A DNA stretch of 64,000 nucleotides from positions 27,488-91,487 of the forward strand of contig JAEDKA010000006.1 of NCBI GenBank assembly GCA_016296065.1. Direction: 5' to 3'. The translations under genes were made by a program, and so were the position numbers. This DNA is from Kiritimatiellia bacterium. Its GTDB lineage: Bacteria > Verrucomicrobiota > Kiritimatiellia > RFP12 > UBA1067. This document shows, in pieces, positions 7,935 to 16,215 of the stretch. The notes below the pieces were generated by a model. It was not told the origin of the DNA. It did no database searches and worked only from the letters and a program-made list of their open reading frames with translations. The first letter of the stretch is position 1. Every line of letters begins with the position of its first letter.

Positions 7935-8746
7935 TTACCGATGTTCACCACAAAGTCGCACAAAATCCACTATTTTCGCGGTTGCCTTCTGCGGCGAGAC
8001 ATCAAGCCAATTTGCGTCAGTTTGCCGTAGCCTTTGCATATATGTCCTGCTTTTGAAGGTGCGTGTAAGTCGTTTCAAAATGTCCGCAATGCTTCGCTCT
8101 TTCATCTCTGGATTGTCAATGATGAAAACATGCAGAAAAGACATAAACCGCTGCTTATTGACAACCTCGCACAAATAGCACATATCATAAACATCTTTAG
8201 GCCGACCAGACCTTGCTCCAAAAATCAGAAGGCTCTTCAATTTCTCAGCAAACACCTGTTCTTCGGTATTCGCAGGCAACTTCGCTCGTTTTGCATCAAG
8301 GAATATCTTGAATGCCCTCGTTTGCTGCCTGATGTTTGGCTGTGTATGCACACCTAAGTCAATCTTCGTCCGCACCGTAACACCTGATAAATCTGTAACC
8401 TTGAGAAGTATCCTTTTACCATGATAATCTCTGTGCTGCAGTTCGACAATCTCGCCCGTGCGCTCAATCATCACGCCTTCGATGCAATTCAATCGTCCGA
8501 TGAATTCATCGATCTTATCGTCGTCAAGGGAATATCTGATCAAATCAACGTCCATATCCATAGTCGCCCTTCGGACGTCATCTGTGATGTCGCTCATGAC
8601 GACACCACCTTTGATAGTGACATTTCGCGCCAACCCACTTTCTCCATCGCCATCAAAACAACATCATGGGCAATACGGCTTCTTGCCTTCGGCTCGTTAT
8701 AGCCGACAGCGACAAGCGAATCCAACCAGGAGTTGAACGAGACCAT
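7935..8746 (-). pseudogene. abiEii: AbiEii-type nucleotidyltransferase toxin, apparently frameshifted
   Basis: The main frame (from about 8633) holds the AbiEii/AbiGii core: NVTIKGGVV, then RRATMDMDVDLIRY with the Asp pair of the nucleotidyltransferase site, then a helical C-terminal half with GRPKDVYDMCYL. The normal N-terminus is in another frame, from an ATG at 8746 (MVSFNSWLDSLVAVGYNEP to MEKVGW). That ATG overlaps the stop of the antitoxin gene (TGATG). The two frames would join near 8634-8640. AbiEii enzymes add nucleotides to tRNA acceptor ends and cause growth arrest. Either a real frameshift has inactivated it, or there is a sequencing error or recoding. Confidence 0.65.
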
Positions 8747-9285
8747 CAAAACACCTCCATGTCTATAACCCTCGCAAGCGCATCACGCCGAGGGAAATGC
8801 TCCAAATAGTCATCAAGTCTTGCGGGGTAAAGTGCTCTGATGTTGTTCCTGTAGTTGCCGATAACCTCTTTGTAGTAATCATACGGAAGTTTGGTGCGAA
8901 ATCGGACGAGCTCGATAAGCAGCCGCTCAAGATCATACGTACGAATCGTCATTCCGTCATATGCCAGTTCCATCAGACCGATTCCCAAGGTGCCCTCAGG
9001 CATATAGTACTGCACCACCCTCCCGTCGGCGATTCTCGCAGACTTGGAATCTGTCGCCAATTCGTACTTGTCAGGAATGAAGTCGGAATAGGAATGGTAC
9101 ATGAATGCGCTCCGCAGGGTTATCACTGCCGAAGGGTATTTTTTCTGCAGGATCTCCTCTTCGTGTACTCTGCCCGCCACATCCGAATAAATCCCCTTTT
9201 CCACACGAAACAACGTCCCTTCTGCGATGGCCTTTTTCATCGCATACTCCGAGCCTACTCTGTTGAGGCATTCTCTAAATGTCAT
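8746..9285 (-). CDS. abiEi: AbiEi-type antitoxin/transcriptional regulator
   Basis: A 179-residue protein with an N-terminal winged-helix-like region (MTFRECLNRVGSEYAMKKAI, then GTLFRVEKGIYSD). The body is typical of type IV AbiEi antitoxins: ITLRSAFMYHSYSD, IRTYDLERLLIELVRFRTKLPYDYYKEVIGNYR. In this system the antitoxin represses the operon and counters the nucleotidyltransferase without binding it. Its stop overlaps the start of the AbiEii reading frame (TGATG), giving translational coupling. The ATG at 9285 is preferred; a GTG lies two codons upstream. The pair is a phage-defence or stress module. Confidence 0.75.
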   Translation of the reverse strand: MTFRECLNRVGSEYAMKKAIAEGTLFRVEKGIYSDVAGRVHEEEILQKKYPSAVITLRSAFMYHSYSDFIPDKYELATDSKSARIADGRVVQYYMPEGTLGIGLMELAYDGMTIRTYDLERLLIELVRFRTKLPYDYYKEVIGNYRNNIRALYPARLDDYLEHFPRRDALARVIDMEVF

Positions 9286-9336
9286 CAGCACTTTGCAATC
9301 ATCGGAAAGAAATGCATTTTACCGAGAAACACCAAA

Positions 9337-9345
9337 ATTCTACCA
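9337..9345 (-). promoter_or_regulatory. Extended -10 promoter of the AbiE operon
   Basis: The minus strand reads TGGTAGAAT about 50 nt upstream of the AbiEi start. A weaker TAAAAT box at 9316-9321 is an alternative. Confidence 0.45.
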
Positions 9346-9678
9346 CATCTCCCACTCGCCTGTCAATAGCGAACACCGCATTGTCCATCGCCCCTTCACC
9401 TCAACCTCAATCCCTCTTAACATCTTCCCGCCATCCTCCCAATCGCCGTTGGCCTTGAGCGCGCGTAAGTCTTCGCGGTTAATCTCGATGTTCGAACGCC
9501 ACCCCACCGACTGGGGGAAGCGCCACACTGACTGGGAGAAGCGGCGTCTCGCCGCTTCACAAACCGAATGTCGGCATAGACGCAATCGACTTCGGACTTC
9601 AGACTTCCGACTTCCGAGGACTCAAATGCGGAGGCGATGTGCGCCAGCGTCTCGTCACTGCCATCGCATCGCCTCCTT
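9346..9678 (-). pseudogene. Degenerate coding remnant with embedded hairpin repeat
   Basis: Two minus-strand pieces in different frames look like worn coding sequence: GSDETLAHIASAFE and VDCVYADIRFVKRR near 9570-9680, and NIEINREDLRALKANGDW to the C-terminal TGEWEMW near 9346-9500. They are separated by a CCCAGTC/GCGGCGTCTCGCCGC repeat at about 9505-9560. The family was not recognised. The call rests only on protein-like composition. Confidence 0.3.
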
Positions 9679-10884
9679 TCAGGGATCGAAGTCACTGAAC
9701 GGGACGACATGAATCACCCCTTCGTCAACCTTTATGTCCTCGCGCTGGCTCTTGGTGACGATGAAACCTTCGTTGAAGGAAAAGCGGCGCATGGCTGCAG
9801 CCAATCCCTCCTTCTCTCGTCCGGAGTCCTCCTTTGTCAGCTTCACGCACGCCTGAACCGCGACCCTCGGCAGATGGTGCTCCATGCACACGAAATCGCA
9901 TTCGCCGCCATCGTCGAAATAGAATATGTCGCGATACTTCCTCCTCAGGGAAAGAAACACCATGTTCTCAAAGCAAAGGGCGTCGTTGAACACGATCCTC
10001 CGGGAGACGACATTGACAAGCCCCGTGTCTACGGAGTAGACCTTCCTCGGATTAACCAGCTGCGCCCTGACCGAATCACTGTACTTGGGCACGAAAAAGA
10101 ACAGATAGGCATCCTCGAACCAGTCGCACCAGTTGATGACAGTCGACGCGACGGAGACATTCAGCGATTTCAGCATTCGTGTGGCCGAGAATCTGCATCC
10201 GGGGTTTTCAATCAGATAAGCCGCCAACCGCTGGACGGCACCCATCTCCCTTATGCCGTGTTTCGCAACGACATCGCGGTACATGATGTCGTCAAACAGC
10301 TCAAACAGGATCGATTCGTCTCTTGTTGCCAGGAAACGCGGGAAGCCGCCGTTTTTCAGGTAGCCGTCAATTTCGGTCCAGTCGTGGGGCTTGCCGAGAT
10401 ATTCGCAATATTCCTTGAATGAAAACGGAAACAGCTCCCTCGATATATGCCTTCCGGTAAGCTTGGTCGCCCTTTCCCCCTTGAGCAGGGAGGCGTTTGA
10501 CCCAGTTACGCAAACGCGGAACCCCTCGTCCAGCTTCTGGAGCACATACAGTTCCCAGCCGTCAAGCTCGTGCATCTCGTCAAAGTAGAGATTCCTGGCC
10601 CCGCTCCTCGCTATGACGCGATCAAGGGCATCCGAATCGCCAAGCTCCATGTCAACAAGCTGCGGGGAGTCAAATTTCAGGTAAAACCAGTCTCCGGCGT
10701 TACGACGAATGCGCTGGGACATCAATGTGGATTTACCGCATCTCCTCACGCCGGTAAGCACGAGCGCGTGAGAATCAAGCGTAGATTCATTCACGCTAAG
10801 CGGCCTGGGCAATCCAGTGTCGCGCCTGGATTCAATTCCCGCCTGCTTTACGGCAACGTTCTGAAGCGTCTCCTCGTCTATCAT
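9679..10884 (-). CDS. AAA+ ATPase with DUF4143 domain
   Basis: A 401-residue protein with a P-loop GVRRCGKST near residues 45-53 and a Walker B/sensor region (NLYFDEMHELDGWE, then VCVTGSNASLL). It continues through the GRHISRELFPFSFKEY motif typical of this family. The C-terminal half carries a winged helix and a nuclease-like domain (GGECDFVCMEHH). These ATPases are common in accessory islands; their role is unclear, with suggested links to toxin-antitoxin or defence function. The ATG at 10884 is chosen because GGAGG lies 6 nt upstream. A truncated relative is at 6807-7349. Confidence 0.8.
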   Translation of the reverse strand: MIDEETLQNVAVKQAGIESRRDTGLPRPLSVNESTLDSHALVLTGVRRCGKSTLMSQRIRRNAGDWFYLKFDSPQLVDMELGDSDALDRVIARSGARNLYFDEMHELDGWELYVLQKLDEGFRVCVTGSNASLLKGERATKLTGRHISRELFPFSFKEYCEYLGKPHDWTEIDGYLKNGGFPRFLATRDESILFELFDDIMYRDVVAKHGIREMGAVQRLAAYLIENPGCRFSATRMLKSLNVSVASTVINWCDWFEDAYLFFFVPKYSDSVRAQLVNPRKVYSVDTGLVNVVSRRIVFNDALCFENMVFLSLRRKYRDIFYFDDGGECDFVCMEHHLPRVAVQACVKLTKEDSGREKEGLAAAMRRFSFNEGFIVTKSQREDIKVDEGVIHVVPFSDFDP

Positions 10885-10974
10885 TTCAGCCTCCAATCAT
10901 CAACTGAGCATCGCCCCTTGGCTCCTACCAACATCCAATCTTGGATTTTGGCAACAATCAGGTTGACGACTGGT

Positions 10975-10983
10975 ATTATACAC
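10975..10983 (-). promoter_or_regulatory. -10 promoter of the DUF4143 ATPase gene
   Basis: The minus strand reads GTGTATAAT, a perfect TATAAT with TG directly adjacent, about 90 nt upstream of the start codon. Confidence 0.45.
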
Positions 10984-11018
10984 TTTGCTGCCGGAATAAG
11001 TCAAGGGGGGCTTCTTCT

Positions 11019-11474
11019 TGGAGGTTCCCCAATTTTACTTTGGGCTGCCGAACCTTTGCGACCCTCTGCGCGGTCTTGGAAAAACTCCGACGGTTGATGT
11101 TCTCGCTACCGCTCCACGGCTTCGCACTTTTCAACCATAATCAGGAGACGCTGTTTTGCAGTGATTATAGCGGCCTTCGGCCGATTTATGCGGCACAGCC
11201 GCATCCAAAAACACTTCAACCGACACATGTATAGCCGTTGTATGGTGCGAAGCGGCGAAGCGGGAATGCGCCCGCGCCGAAGGCGTCGGGTTGGCCGAGG
11301 GCGAAGCCCGAGCCGCGAAGCGGCCGCAAGGGCACGCGCGAGAGCCCAAACGCTCGGAGTTCAATTACAAACCGGAAGTGGATTTTCACTTAACGCAAAA
11401 TGAAAATCACCACTTCACCCTTTGTTTACAGGGGTGTGGCCGTTTTCATGCCCGAAAAATTGGGGAACCTCCAA
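11019..11474. mobile_element. 456-bp element bounded by 19-bp perfect inverted repeats
   Basis: TTGGAGGTTCCCCAATTTT at 11019-11037 is repeated perfectly in inverse orientation at 11456-11474. The interior has no convincing gene. It holds a hairpin at 11380-11419 (AAGTGG-ATTTTC against GAAAATCACCACTT) and GC-rich short repeats around 11240-11345. No target-site duplication is visible. A MITE-like non-autonomous element is one reading; a transcription-related structure is another. Confidence 0.4.
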
Positions 11475-11553
11475 CGGGATTTTGAAAATTTCGGCGAGAA
11501 GGGACGTCTCGCCGCTCCGAAAATTACTTCACGACCTCCCAATGGCCGGTCTG
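11474..11553 (-). repeat. Shared 3' block, copy 1
   Basis: The sequence CGGGATTTTGAAAATTTCGG onward, through the GACGTCTCGCCGCTCC hairpin into the last codons of the gene at 11524 (GHWEVVK), is almost identical to 13288-13367 at the end of the next gene. Confidence 0.75.
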
Positions 11554-13131
11554 TTTGTTGCCCTCACGACGAATAATCTTCAATCTGATTAATGTGGCAA
11601 TCGCCCGTCCGATTGTGTCTTTTGCGAAATCTAATTGCGCGGCCAATCCTCGGTATGTTGCCTTGGGATTAGCAACTATCGCTTTGTACACTTGCCGCAC
11701 GGAAGCTATCTCGTCTCTAAGTTCAAGCGGGAAACTCTGCTCAAAACCGTCTTGCCTTGGGCCGATTGCTGACTGAGCTTGGGCCGATTCCACCCCAGGC
11801 TTGGGCCGATTGTGTGCAAAGCTTGGGTCGATTTGGGGCACTCTTGGGGCACTTTGGGCCGTTTTTGGAGCACTCTTGGGCCGATTGGCCGTACTTTGGC
11901 CGGAATACGTGTAGACAGTGACCTTGACTCGGTCGGGATCGTATTCCTCCGAGATGACAGGTTCAGGAAGGCCGTGTTTCTTCCAGTGCCCATATAGATC
12001 GGCAAGGCCCATGCCGGACCGTTCGCCGATGTCGACGAGGGCGAAGATGTTGAAAATGTGCGCATTTCGGGCGTCGCTGGTTCCGCCCTCCACGGCAACC
12101 GCCTTGTTGACGCGGAAAACGCCAGGATTGGAGAAGCTGATCGTCTGCGCCTGTTTCTCGATGACGATGCCGCGGCGACCATGATAGTCGGCGTGGATGA
12201 GGGCGTTCGCAAGCAATTCGCGAATCGAACGGTGTATCTCGTTCTCCTCCACGCGCAAGCCCTCGGAATCTATCTCAAACGGCACCTTTACATGCGAGGT
12301 GATGCGATCATAGACCATCAGGTAGAAGTCGTAGATGTTGCCGCTCCAAGTCGCGTCATGCGCGGCGACGCGATCAGTCCAGCGCGTATCGGTGGAAAGT
12401 CTTTCGCGATAGTCGAGAAAGAAATCTGGAAGGATATCCATGATCTGTCCGAACTCGGCAAAGCATACAAGTCCGGCAAGATTGGGATGAACATTGCCGT
12501 CCTCGCCGCGTCTTGCAGCGCGAATGCGCACAAGGAATTCCTCATCAGGCAAATCGTTCCAGATGTGCCCAGGTTTCTTGGACTTGAACCGATTGCGATA
12601 GCTACGGATGGTCTTGGAGCACAAATCGTCTACCGTCAACTCGTCAAGCAGGCATGCATCAGCCGTCTCAACGCAGGCATCCCGCAACATGGCCTTCACA
12701 GACTCGCGTGGGCAGTGGTAATCCCCCTCGCCATTGCGCCGAAAACTGCCGCTGAACATGTCCTTCCCGATGTAAACAGGGCGATCCTGCCGATCCGCCC
12801 GCGGCACTTCTATCACGACTACATCGCGACCTCGGCATTTCACAGAATAGACGTGCCGATCGAAGAGGATATTGACGCTGACCTTCTCGCGGTTGTTTAC
12901 GCAATCCCAGAATCGCTTGATCAACGCTGTAGCATTGGGCACGCCGACAATCGAAAACTTGCCGCCAACCTCCTTCACGCCAAGAAGGATCACTCCGCCA
13001 TCCGTATTGGCGAACGCGCTATACGACTCCCACAGGGAGTCGGACAGCCCGCCGGATGCATCCTTGCATTCGGTATGAACCACCTCGCCCTGCCTTATAA
13101 GCCTCTCGATTTGTCTTGCTGTCAGTTTCAT
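11524..13131 (-). CDS. AlbA_2-HATPase-winged helix protein
   Basis: A 535-residue protein with an N-terminal AlbA_2 (Schlafen-like) domain: TECKDASGGLSDSLW, then FANTDGGVILLGVKEVGG. A HATPase_c_4 region around 300-400 has ELLANALIHADYHG and SNPGVFRV. A C-terminal winged helix (ATYRGLAAQLDFAKDTIGRAIATL) ends GHWEVVK. Such proteins are annotated as ATP-binding regulators or RecG-like proteins and are frequent in islands; none has a firmly known function. The linker before the winged helix (about 420-465) comes from imperfect DNA repeats. The promoter and 3' end are shared with the neighbouring gene at 13339. Confidence 0.8.
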   Translation of the reverse strand: MKLTARQIERLIRQGEVVHTECKDASGGLSDSLWESYSAFANTDGGVILLGVKEVGGKFSIVGVPNATALIKRFWDCVNNREKVSVNILFDRHVYSVKCRGRDVVVIEVPRADRQDRPVYIGKDMFSGSFRRNGEGDYHCPRESVKAMLRDACVETADACLLDELTVDDLCSKTIRSYRNRFKSKKPGHIWNDLPDEEFLVRIRAARRGEDGNVHPNLAGLVCFAEFGQIMDILPDFFLDYRERLSTDTRWTDRVAAHDATWSGNIYDFYLMVYDRITSHVKVPFEIDSEGLRVEENEIHRSIRELLANALIHADYHGRRGIVIEKQAQTISFSNPGVFRVNKAVAVEGGTSDARNAHIFNIFALVDIGERSGMGLADLYGHWKKHGLPEPVISEEYDPDRVKVTVYTYSGQSTANRPKSAPKTAQSAPRVPQIDPSFAHNRPKPGVESAQAQSAIGPRQDGFEQSFPLELRDEIASVRQVYKAIVANPKATYRGLAAQLDFAKDTIGRAIATLIRLKIIRREGNKQTGHWEVVK

Positions 13132-13194
13132 CGTTTCTGTTGCTCAATATCGAATTCGCCCTCACTGGAGAACGTCGCGTTTCGCCAGTTTCCC

Positions 13195-13303
13195 GCGCGG
13201 CAAATCTATCGCCCGGCATCGCGGCAGACGTGACTGCCCCTCAACCGAACACCCGAATTATAGCAAAAGGCCACAGCAAGTAGCAAGGGCGGGATTTTGA
13301 AAA
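13195..13303 (-). repeat. Shared promoter block, copy 1
   Basis: About 105 bp nearly identical to 14941-15048, including AATCTATCGCCCGGCATCGC and the extended -10 TGCTATAAT at 13257-13265. It lies upstream of the gene starting at 13131. Confidence 0.75.
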
Positions 13304-13338
13304 TTTCGGCGAGACGGGACGTCTCGCCGCTCCGAAAA

Positions 13339-14871
13339 TTACTTCACGACCTCCCAATGGCCGGTCTTGTCCGGGCCTATGCGGCGAAGTAGATTCATCC
13401 TTACGAGTGATGCTATAGAGACCCTGATAGTATCACGGTGCAACTTCAATTTAGCAGCAAGCTGATCGTATGTCATTGATGAGTCGCTTTCCAGTGCAGC
13501 CAACACTGCCCGGGCGCTCTTTGTTAATGTCGCACGTACTTCTTTTACAGGCGGATTTACAGGCGGATTTAGAGGCGGATTTAGAGGCGGATTTAGAGGC
13601 GGATTTATAGCACCTCCAGTTTTCATACCGATTTCATCCGTGTTTACTTCCGTGGTAGCGTCCATGGCAGAATTTTCCGATGATGACTCTACACCATTGA
13701 TCCTACGCCCATAGTTCAGGTTTGGCAGAATCAAGAAGAAGTCAGTCTGTGTTGATTCAAATCGTGGGCCAACTGTTTCGCCTCGCTTTTCAGACTCGAA
13801 AGCGTATGCATCAAGTATCTTCTTGAATCCACTGCCACGGCGTTCCATAAGGTCAAGCCGCTGGAAGAGGTCGGCTATGACCGGATTGCGCCGCTTTGAC
13901 GTCACCTGTCGCGCATCAAGTTCCTGAACACAATGACCGCTCGGCATACCGCCAGGCGATGTTATCTCCATGCGGTCATCGTAGATGTCAACATGCACTT
14001 CACTCCCAAGTTCGAGGTAGTCGCGATGGATTAGTGCGTTTACAAGCCCCTCTTCGTAGGCACGTTCGGGATACTCGGGGTAGTTTATCCTCCCGTCGCC
14101 CGTCTTCCGCCACATCACCTTCGTATTTGATTCGATAAACTCCATCGTGTTTCTGAAAAGAGAGATCAGCCCGCCGGAAAACTCGCGATCTGCAAGCGCC
14201 TCCATTAAGCCGTGCGCCTTGGTAAGCCCCTTCCACCGCGTACAGAACACACGCGAATGGCGGACTGGGGATCTATCCGCCAAAAGCGCGCCTGCGTTCG
14301 ACAATAGACCGTCTTCACCGACCAAATCAAACGATGCAAAGTCAGAATCCTCAAACGACTTGCGACGCTTTTCGAAATATGTCGCACGAAGCACTTCAAA
14401 TGAAAAGTCTGACAGACGCCATCGAGAAGGAAGTCCATCCCATGAAAGATGGGAACCCTTAAGCACCAATCGCTTCAGCTGAATGGCATCCGCCCTCACG
14501 CTCTCGTTGCCGATGCGGATGAAGGCATCGCGGTGGCCCTTCACGAACGTGTAGTACGGCGTCTCCGAGCCAGCCTTTATCTCAACGACCACGATCCGCT
14601 TGCCGTCCTCCTCATGAAGCGAAAGGTCGATCTCCGGCACGGGATCCATCTGTGCCTTGATTGCCTCGCTGATGAACTCGGCGTCTCCCTGCGCGTCGGC
14701 AAGGCCGACAAGCGCGCCATCGTTCGCAACGCCGAACAGCAACCGACCGCCCTGTGTATTGGCGAACGCGCTGACGCTCTTGAGCCAACTCGTCGGGTCC
14801 TTGCGCTCAAGCATCAGCTTCTTGTCGTACGCCGTCGCCTCGCCTATGTAGTCATTTAGGTTCAATTTCAT
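13339..14871 (-). CDS. AlbA_2-HATPase-winged helix protein, second paralogue
   Basis: A 510-residue protein of the same architecture as its neighbour but with a different body. AlbA_2 domain: VSAFANTQGGRLLFGVANDG. HATPase region: EGLVNALIHRDYLELG and MEITSPGGMPSG. The C-terminal winged helix (MTYDQLAAKLKLHRDTIRVSIASL) ends GHWEVVK. Just before the winged helix is an NPPL/NPPV array made by five 12-bp repeats (13549-13608), probably a flexible hinge that can change length without breaking the frame. The start at 14871 (MKLNLNDYIG) follows AAAGGG closely. A role as a DNA-binding, ATP-responsive regulator is plausible but unproven. Confidence 0.8.
   Translation of the reverse strand: MKLNLNDYIGEATAYDKKLMLERKDPTSWLKSVSAFANTQGGRLLFGVANDGALVGLADAQGDAEFISEAIKAQMDPVPEIDLSLHEEDGKRIVVVEIKAGSETPYYTFVKGHRDAFIRIGNESVRADAIQLKRLVLKGSHLSWDGLPSRWRLSDFSFEVLRATYFEKRRKSFEDSDFASFDLVGEDGLLSNAGALLADRSPVRHSRVFCTRWKGLTKAHGLMEALADREFSGGLISLFRNTMEFIESNTKVMWRKTGDGRINYPEYPERAYEEGLVNALIHRDYLELGSEVHVDIYDDRMEITSPGGMPSGHCVQELDARQVTSKRRNPVIADLFQRLDLMERRGSGFKKILDAYAFESEKRGETVGPRFESTQTDFFLILPNLNYGRRINGVESSSENSAMDATTEVNTDEIGMKTGGAINPPLNPPLNPPLNPPVNPPVKEVRATLTKSARAVLAALESDSSMTYDQLAAKLKLHRDTIRVSIASLVRMNLLRRIGPDKTGHWEVVK
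13549..13608 (-). repeat. Five 12-bp tandem repeats inside the coding region
   Basis: Units are AGGCGGATTTAG or one-base variants, at 13549, 13561, 13573, 13585 and 13597. Each encodes four residues, NPPL or NPPV, on the minus strand, so copy-number change would lengthen or shorten the hinge in frame. Confidence 0.9.
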
Positions 14872-14940
14872 GCCCTTTATGTGAAATTTATCAACATTCC
14901 CCTTGACCGCGAAATGCGGCCGCGACAAGCGCGACCCTCC

Positions 14941-15048
14941 CGCGCGAAAAATCTATCGCCCGGCATCGCAGCAGATGTGACTGCCCCTCAACCGAACACC
15001 CGAATTATAGCAAAAGGCCACAGCAAGTAGCAAGGGCGGGATTTTGAA
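14941..15048 (-). repeat. Shared promoter block, copy 2
   Basis: Near-identical to 13195-13303, with TGCTATAAT at 15004-15012, upstream of the gene starting at 14871. Confidence 0.75.
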
Positions 15049-15059
15049 ATTGTCGGATC

Positions 15060-15149
15060 GGGTGCAACGAGATATTTATGCAGAGTCAAACGTCTCCGCA
15101 TAGTCTATGCCGACAAGTTTTGCGCTTCGCGCGACCACGAAATCTTGGC
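15060..15149 (+). repeat. Interspersed repeat, intact copy
   Basis: Begins GGGTGCAACGAGATATTTATG and continues CAGAGTCAAACGTC, through GCATAGTCTATGC and TTTTGCGCTTCGCG, to CTTGGC. It shows the uninterrupted form of the sequence that carries the group II intron; the intron site corresponds to the junction 15080/15081. Confidence 0.7.
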
Positions 15150-15460
15150 GCGCGGCGAATCGCGCAGGCGCGATTTCCTGCGGCGCGTCCCATTCCCGCG
15201 TGAAGTCCGCCTGCGAACCCACCCACTCACCCACTTGTAACTCACCAAATCATAGACGGCGGCCTTCGCGGGATGGCCCGCCCCGCAGTCAGCACTGCGT
15301 GCTTTCGCCGTCGCGCCAAGACACGAAAGCCCGCCTTCGCGGTACACGAAAACGCCCACTGCGTGGGCTTCACGAAAAGGGGATGCACCTTTTAGTGTCT
15401 TTTCGTGTCCTGCGTAGGCAGGTTTTCATGACGCGGTGCAGCTGACGCGGACCGAAGGTC

Positions 15461-15568
15461 GAGACGACGCGTAGACGACGGGCGAAGGTCGCCTGGACAG
15501 AGCTGTCCATATCAAAGCCGGCGGGACCGCCGTGCGACCTTCATGCCTCGGCGTCGACGCGTCGTCTC
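15461..15568. other. Large imperfect inverted repeat
   Basis: The left arm (15461-15492, starting GAGACGACGCGT and ending GAAGGTCGC) pairs with the right arm (15534-15568, ending ACGCGTCGTCTC). The loop contains a smaller perfect hairpin, GGACAG-AG-CTGTCC, at about 15495-15508. It could be a structured RNA, a non-autonomous element or a protein-binding site. Confidence 0.5.
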
Positions 15569-15600
15569 AAGCGGCGAAGCCGCGCGTCAGATGCACCGCG

Positions 15601-15704
15601 GTTCGTGGTCGCGCGTCAGCGCAAAATACATATATGCCAATATATGCGCAACTCGCAAGTGCCATCAATTTGCGGTTTCCCCGCATAAATTGCTCGCTGC
15701 ACCC
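15601..15704 (-). repeat. Interspersed repeat, divergent minus-strand copy
   Basis: Read on the minus strand it starts GGGTGCAGCGAGCAATTTATGC and ends near TTTTGCGCTGACGCGCGACC. It matches both ends of the copy at 15060 but has a different middle. Confidence 0.55.
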
Positions 15705-15902
15705 TGTCGGATCGGTCAAGGCGCGGATGAAATCGCGGCAGATTGAAGCGCCGCCAAGATGGCGGCTTTCCCAGTCAGTAGAAACGCGGCTACCCCATAC
15801 AGCTAAGCAAGCTGACAGAACGTCGGCGAGTGCAGATTCCATCATCTATTTCTTTGCAATTTCAACATCCCTTTCAAATCGTTTTCCCTGTATTCGCCCG
15901 CC

Positions 15903-15926
15903 TCACTTCACGACCTCCCAATGGCC
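15903..15926 (-). pseudogene. 3' end remnant of a third AlbA_2-type gene
   Basis: The minus strand encodes GHWEVVK followed by a stop, identical to the last codons of the genes at 11524 and 13339. The upstream sequence is unrelated, so only the tail survives. Confidence 0.55.
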
Positions 15927-16065
15927 GCCGAAGCGTGGTCCGAGCGGAGCAACGCCCCCCTGCGAGCGATCCGTTCACTACAGAGCCACACCCCTGAGCA
16001 TAACTCCAGGGCTCCGAAACTCCACGCAGCGAAAGCAAATGCGTTGTCGCCTAAGGCGTCAGGCA

Positions 16066-16215
16066 GCTCCCGAGGTGGGCACCGGGTACCTCCCGAGGTA
16101 GGCATGGGGTACCTCCCGAGGTAGGCATGGGGTACCTCCCGAGGTAGGCATGGGGTACCTCGCGAGGTAGGCAACGGGTACCTCGCGAGGTGGGCACTGG
16201 GTACCTCGCGAGCTA
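16066..16215. repeat. 23-bp tandem array with a palindrome in each unit
   Basis: Six to seven units of about 23 bp (GAGGTAGGCATGGGGTACCTC plus 2 bp). Each contains a 14-bp dyad, TACCTCCCGAGGTA or TACCTCGCGAGGTA; clear copies start at 16087, 16110, 16133 and 16156, and degenerate ones at 16179 and 16202. There are no spacers, so it is not a CRISPR array. It ends about 100 bp upstream of the ftsH promoter and could be a binding array for a protein. Confidence 0.8.

Larger units (their letters stand above)
15150..15902. other. Non-coding, repeat- and hairpin-rich stretch
   Basis: No supported gene. It contains short GC-rich repeats with GTGTCTTTTCGTG-type sequence (15300-15430), the large inverted repeat at 15461-15568 and a minus-strand copy of the interspersed repeat at 15601-15704. 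Confidence 0.5.

Noticed and set aside
3711..15704. Interspersed repeats as integron attC sites
   Set aside because: They lack the GTTRRRY/RYYYAAC core sites, and no integrase gene was seen.
16066..16215. CRISPR array
   Set aside because: Units are directly adjacent with no unique spacers and no cas genes nearby.
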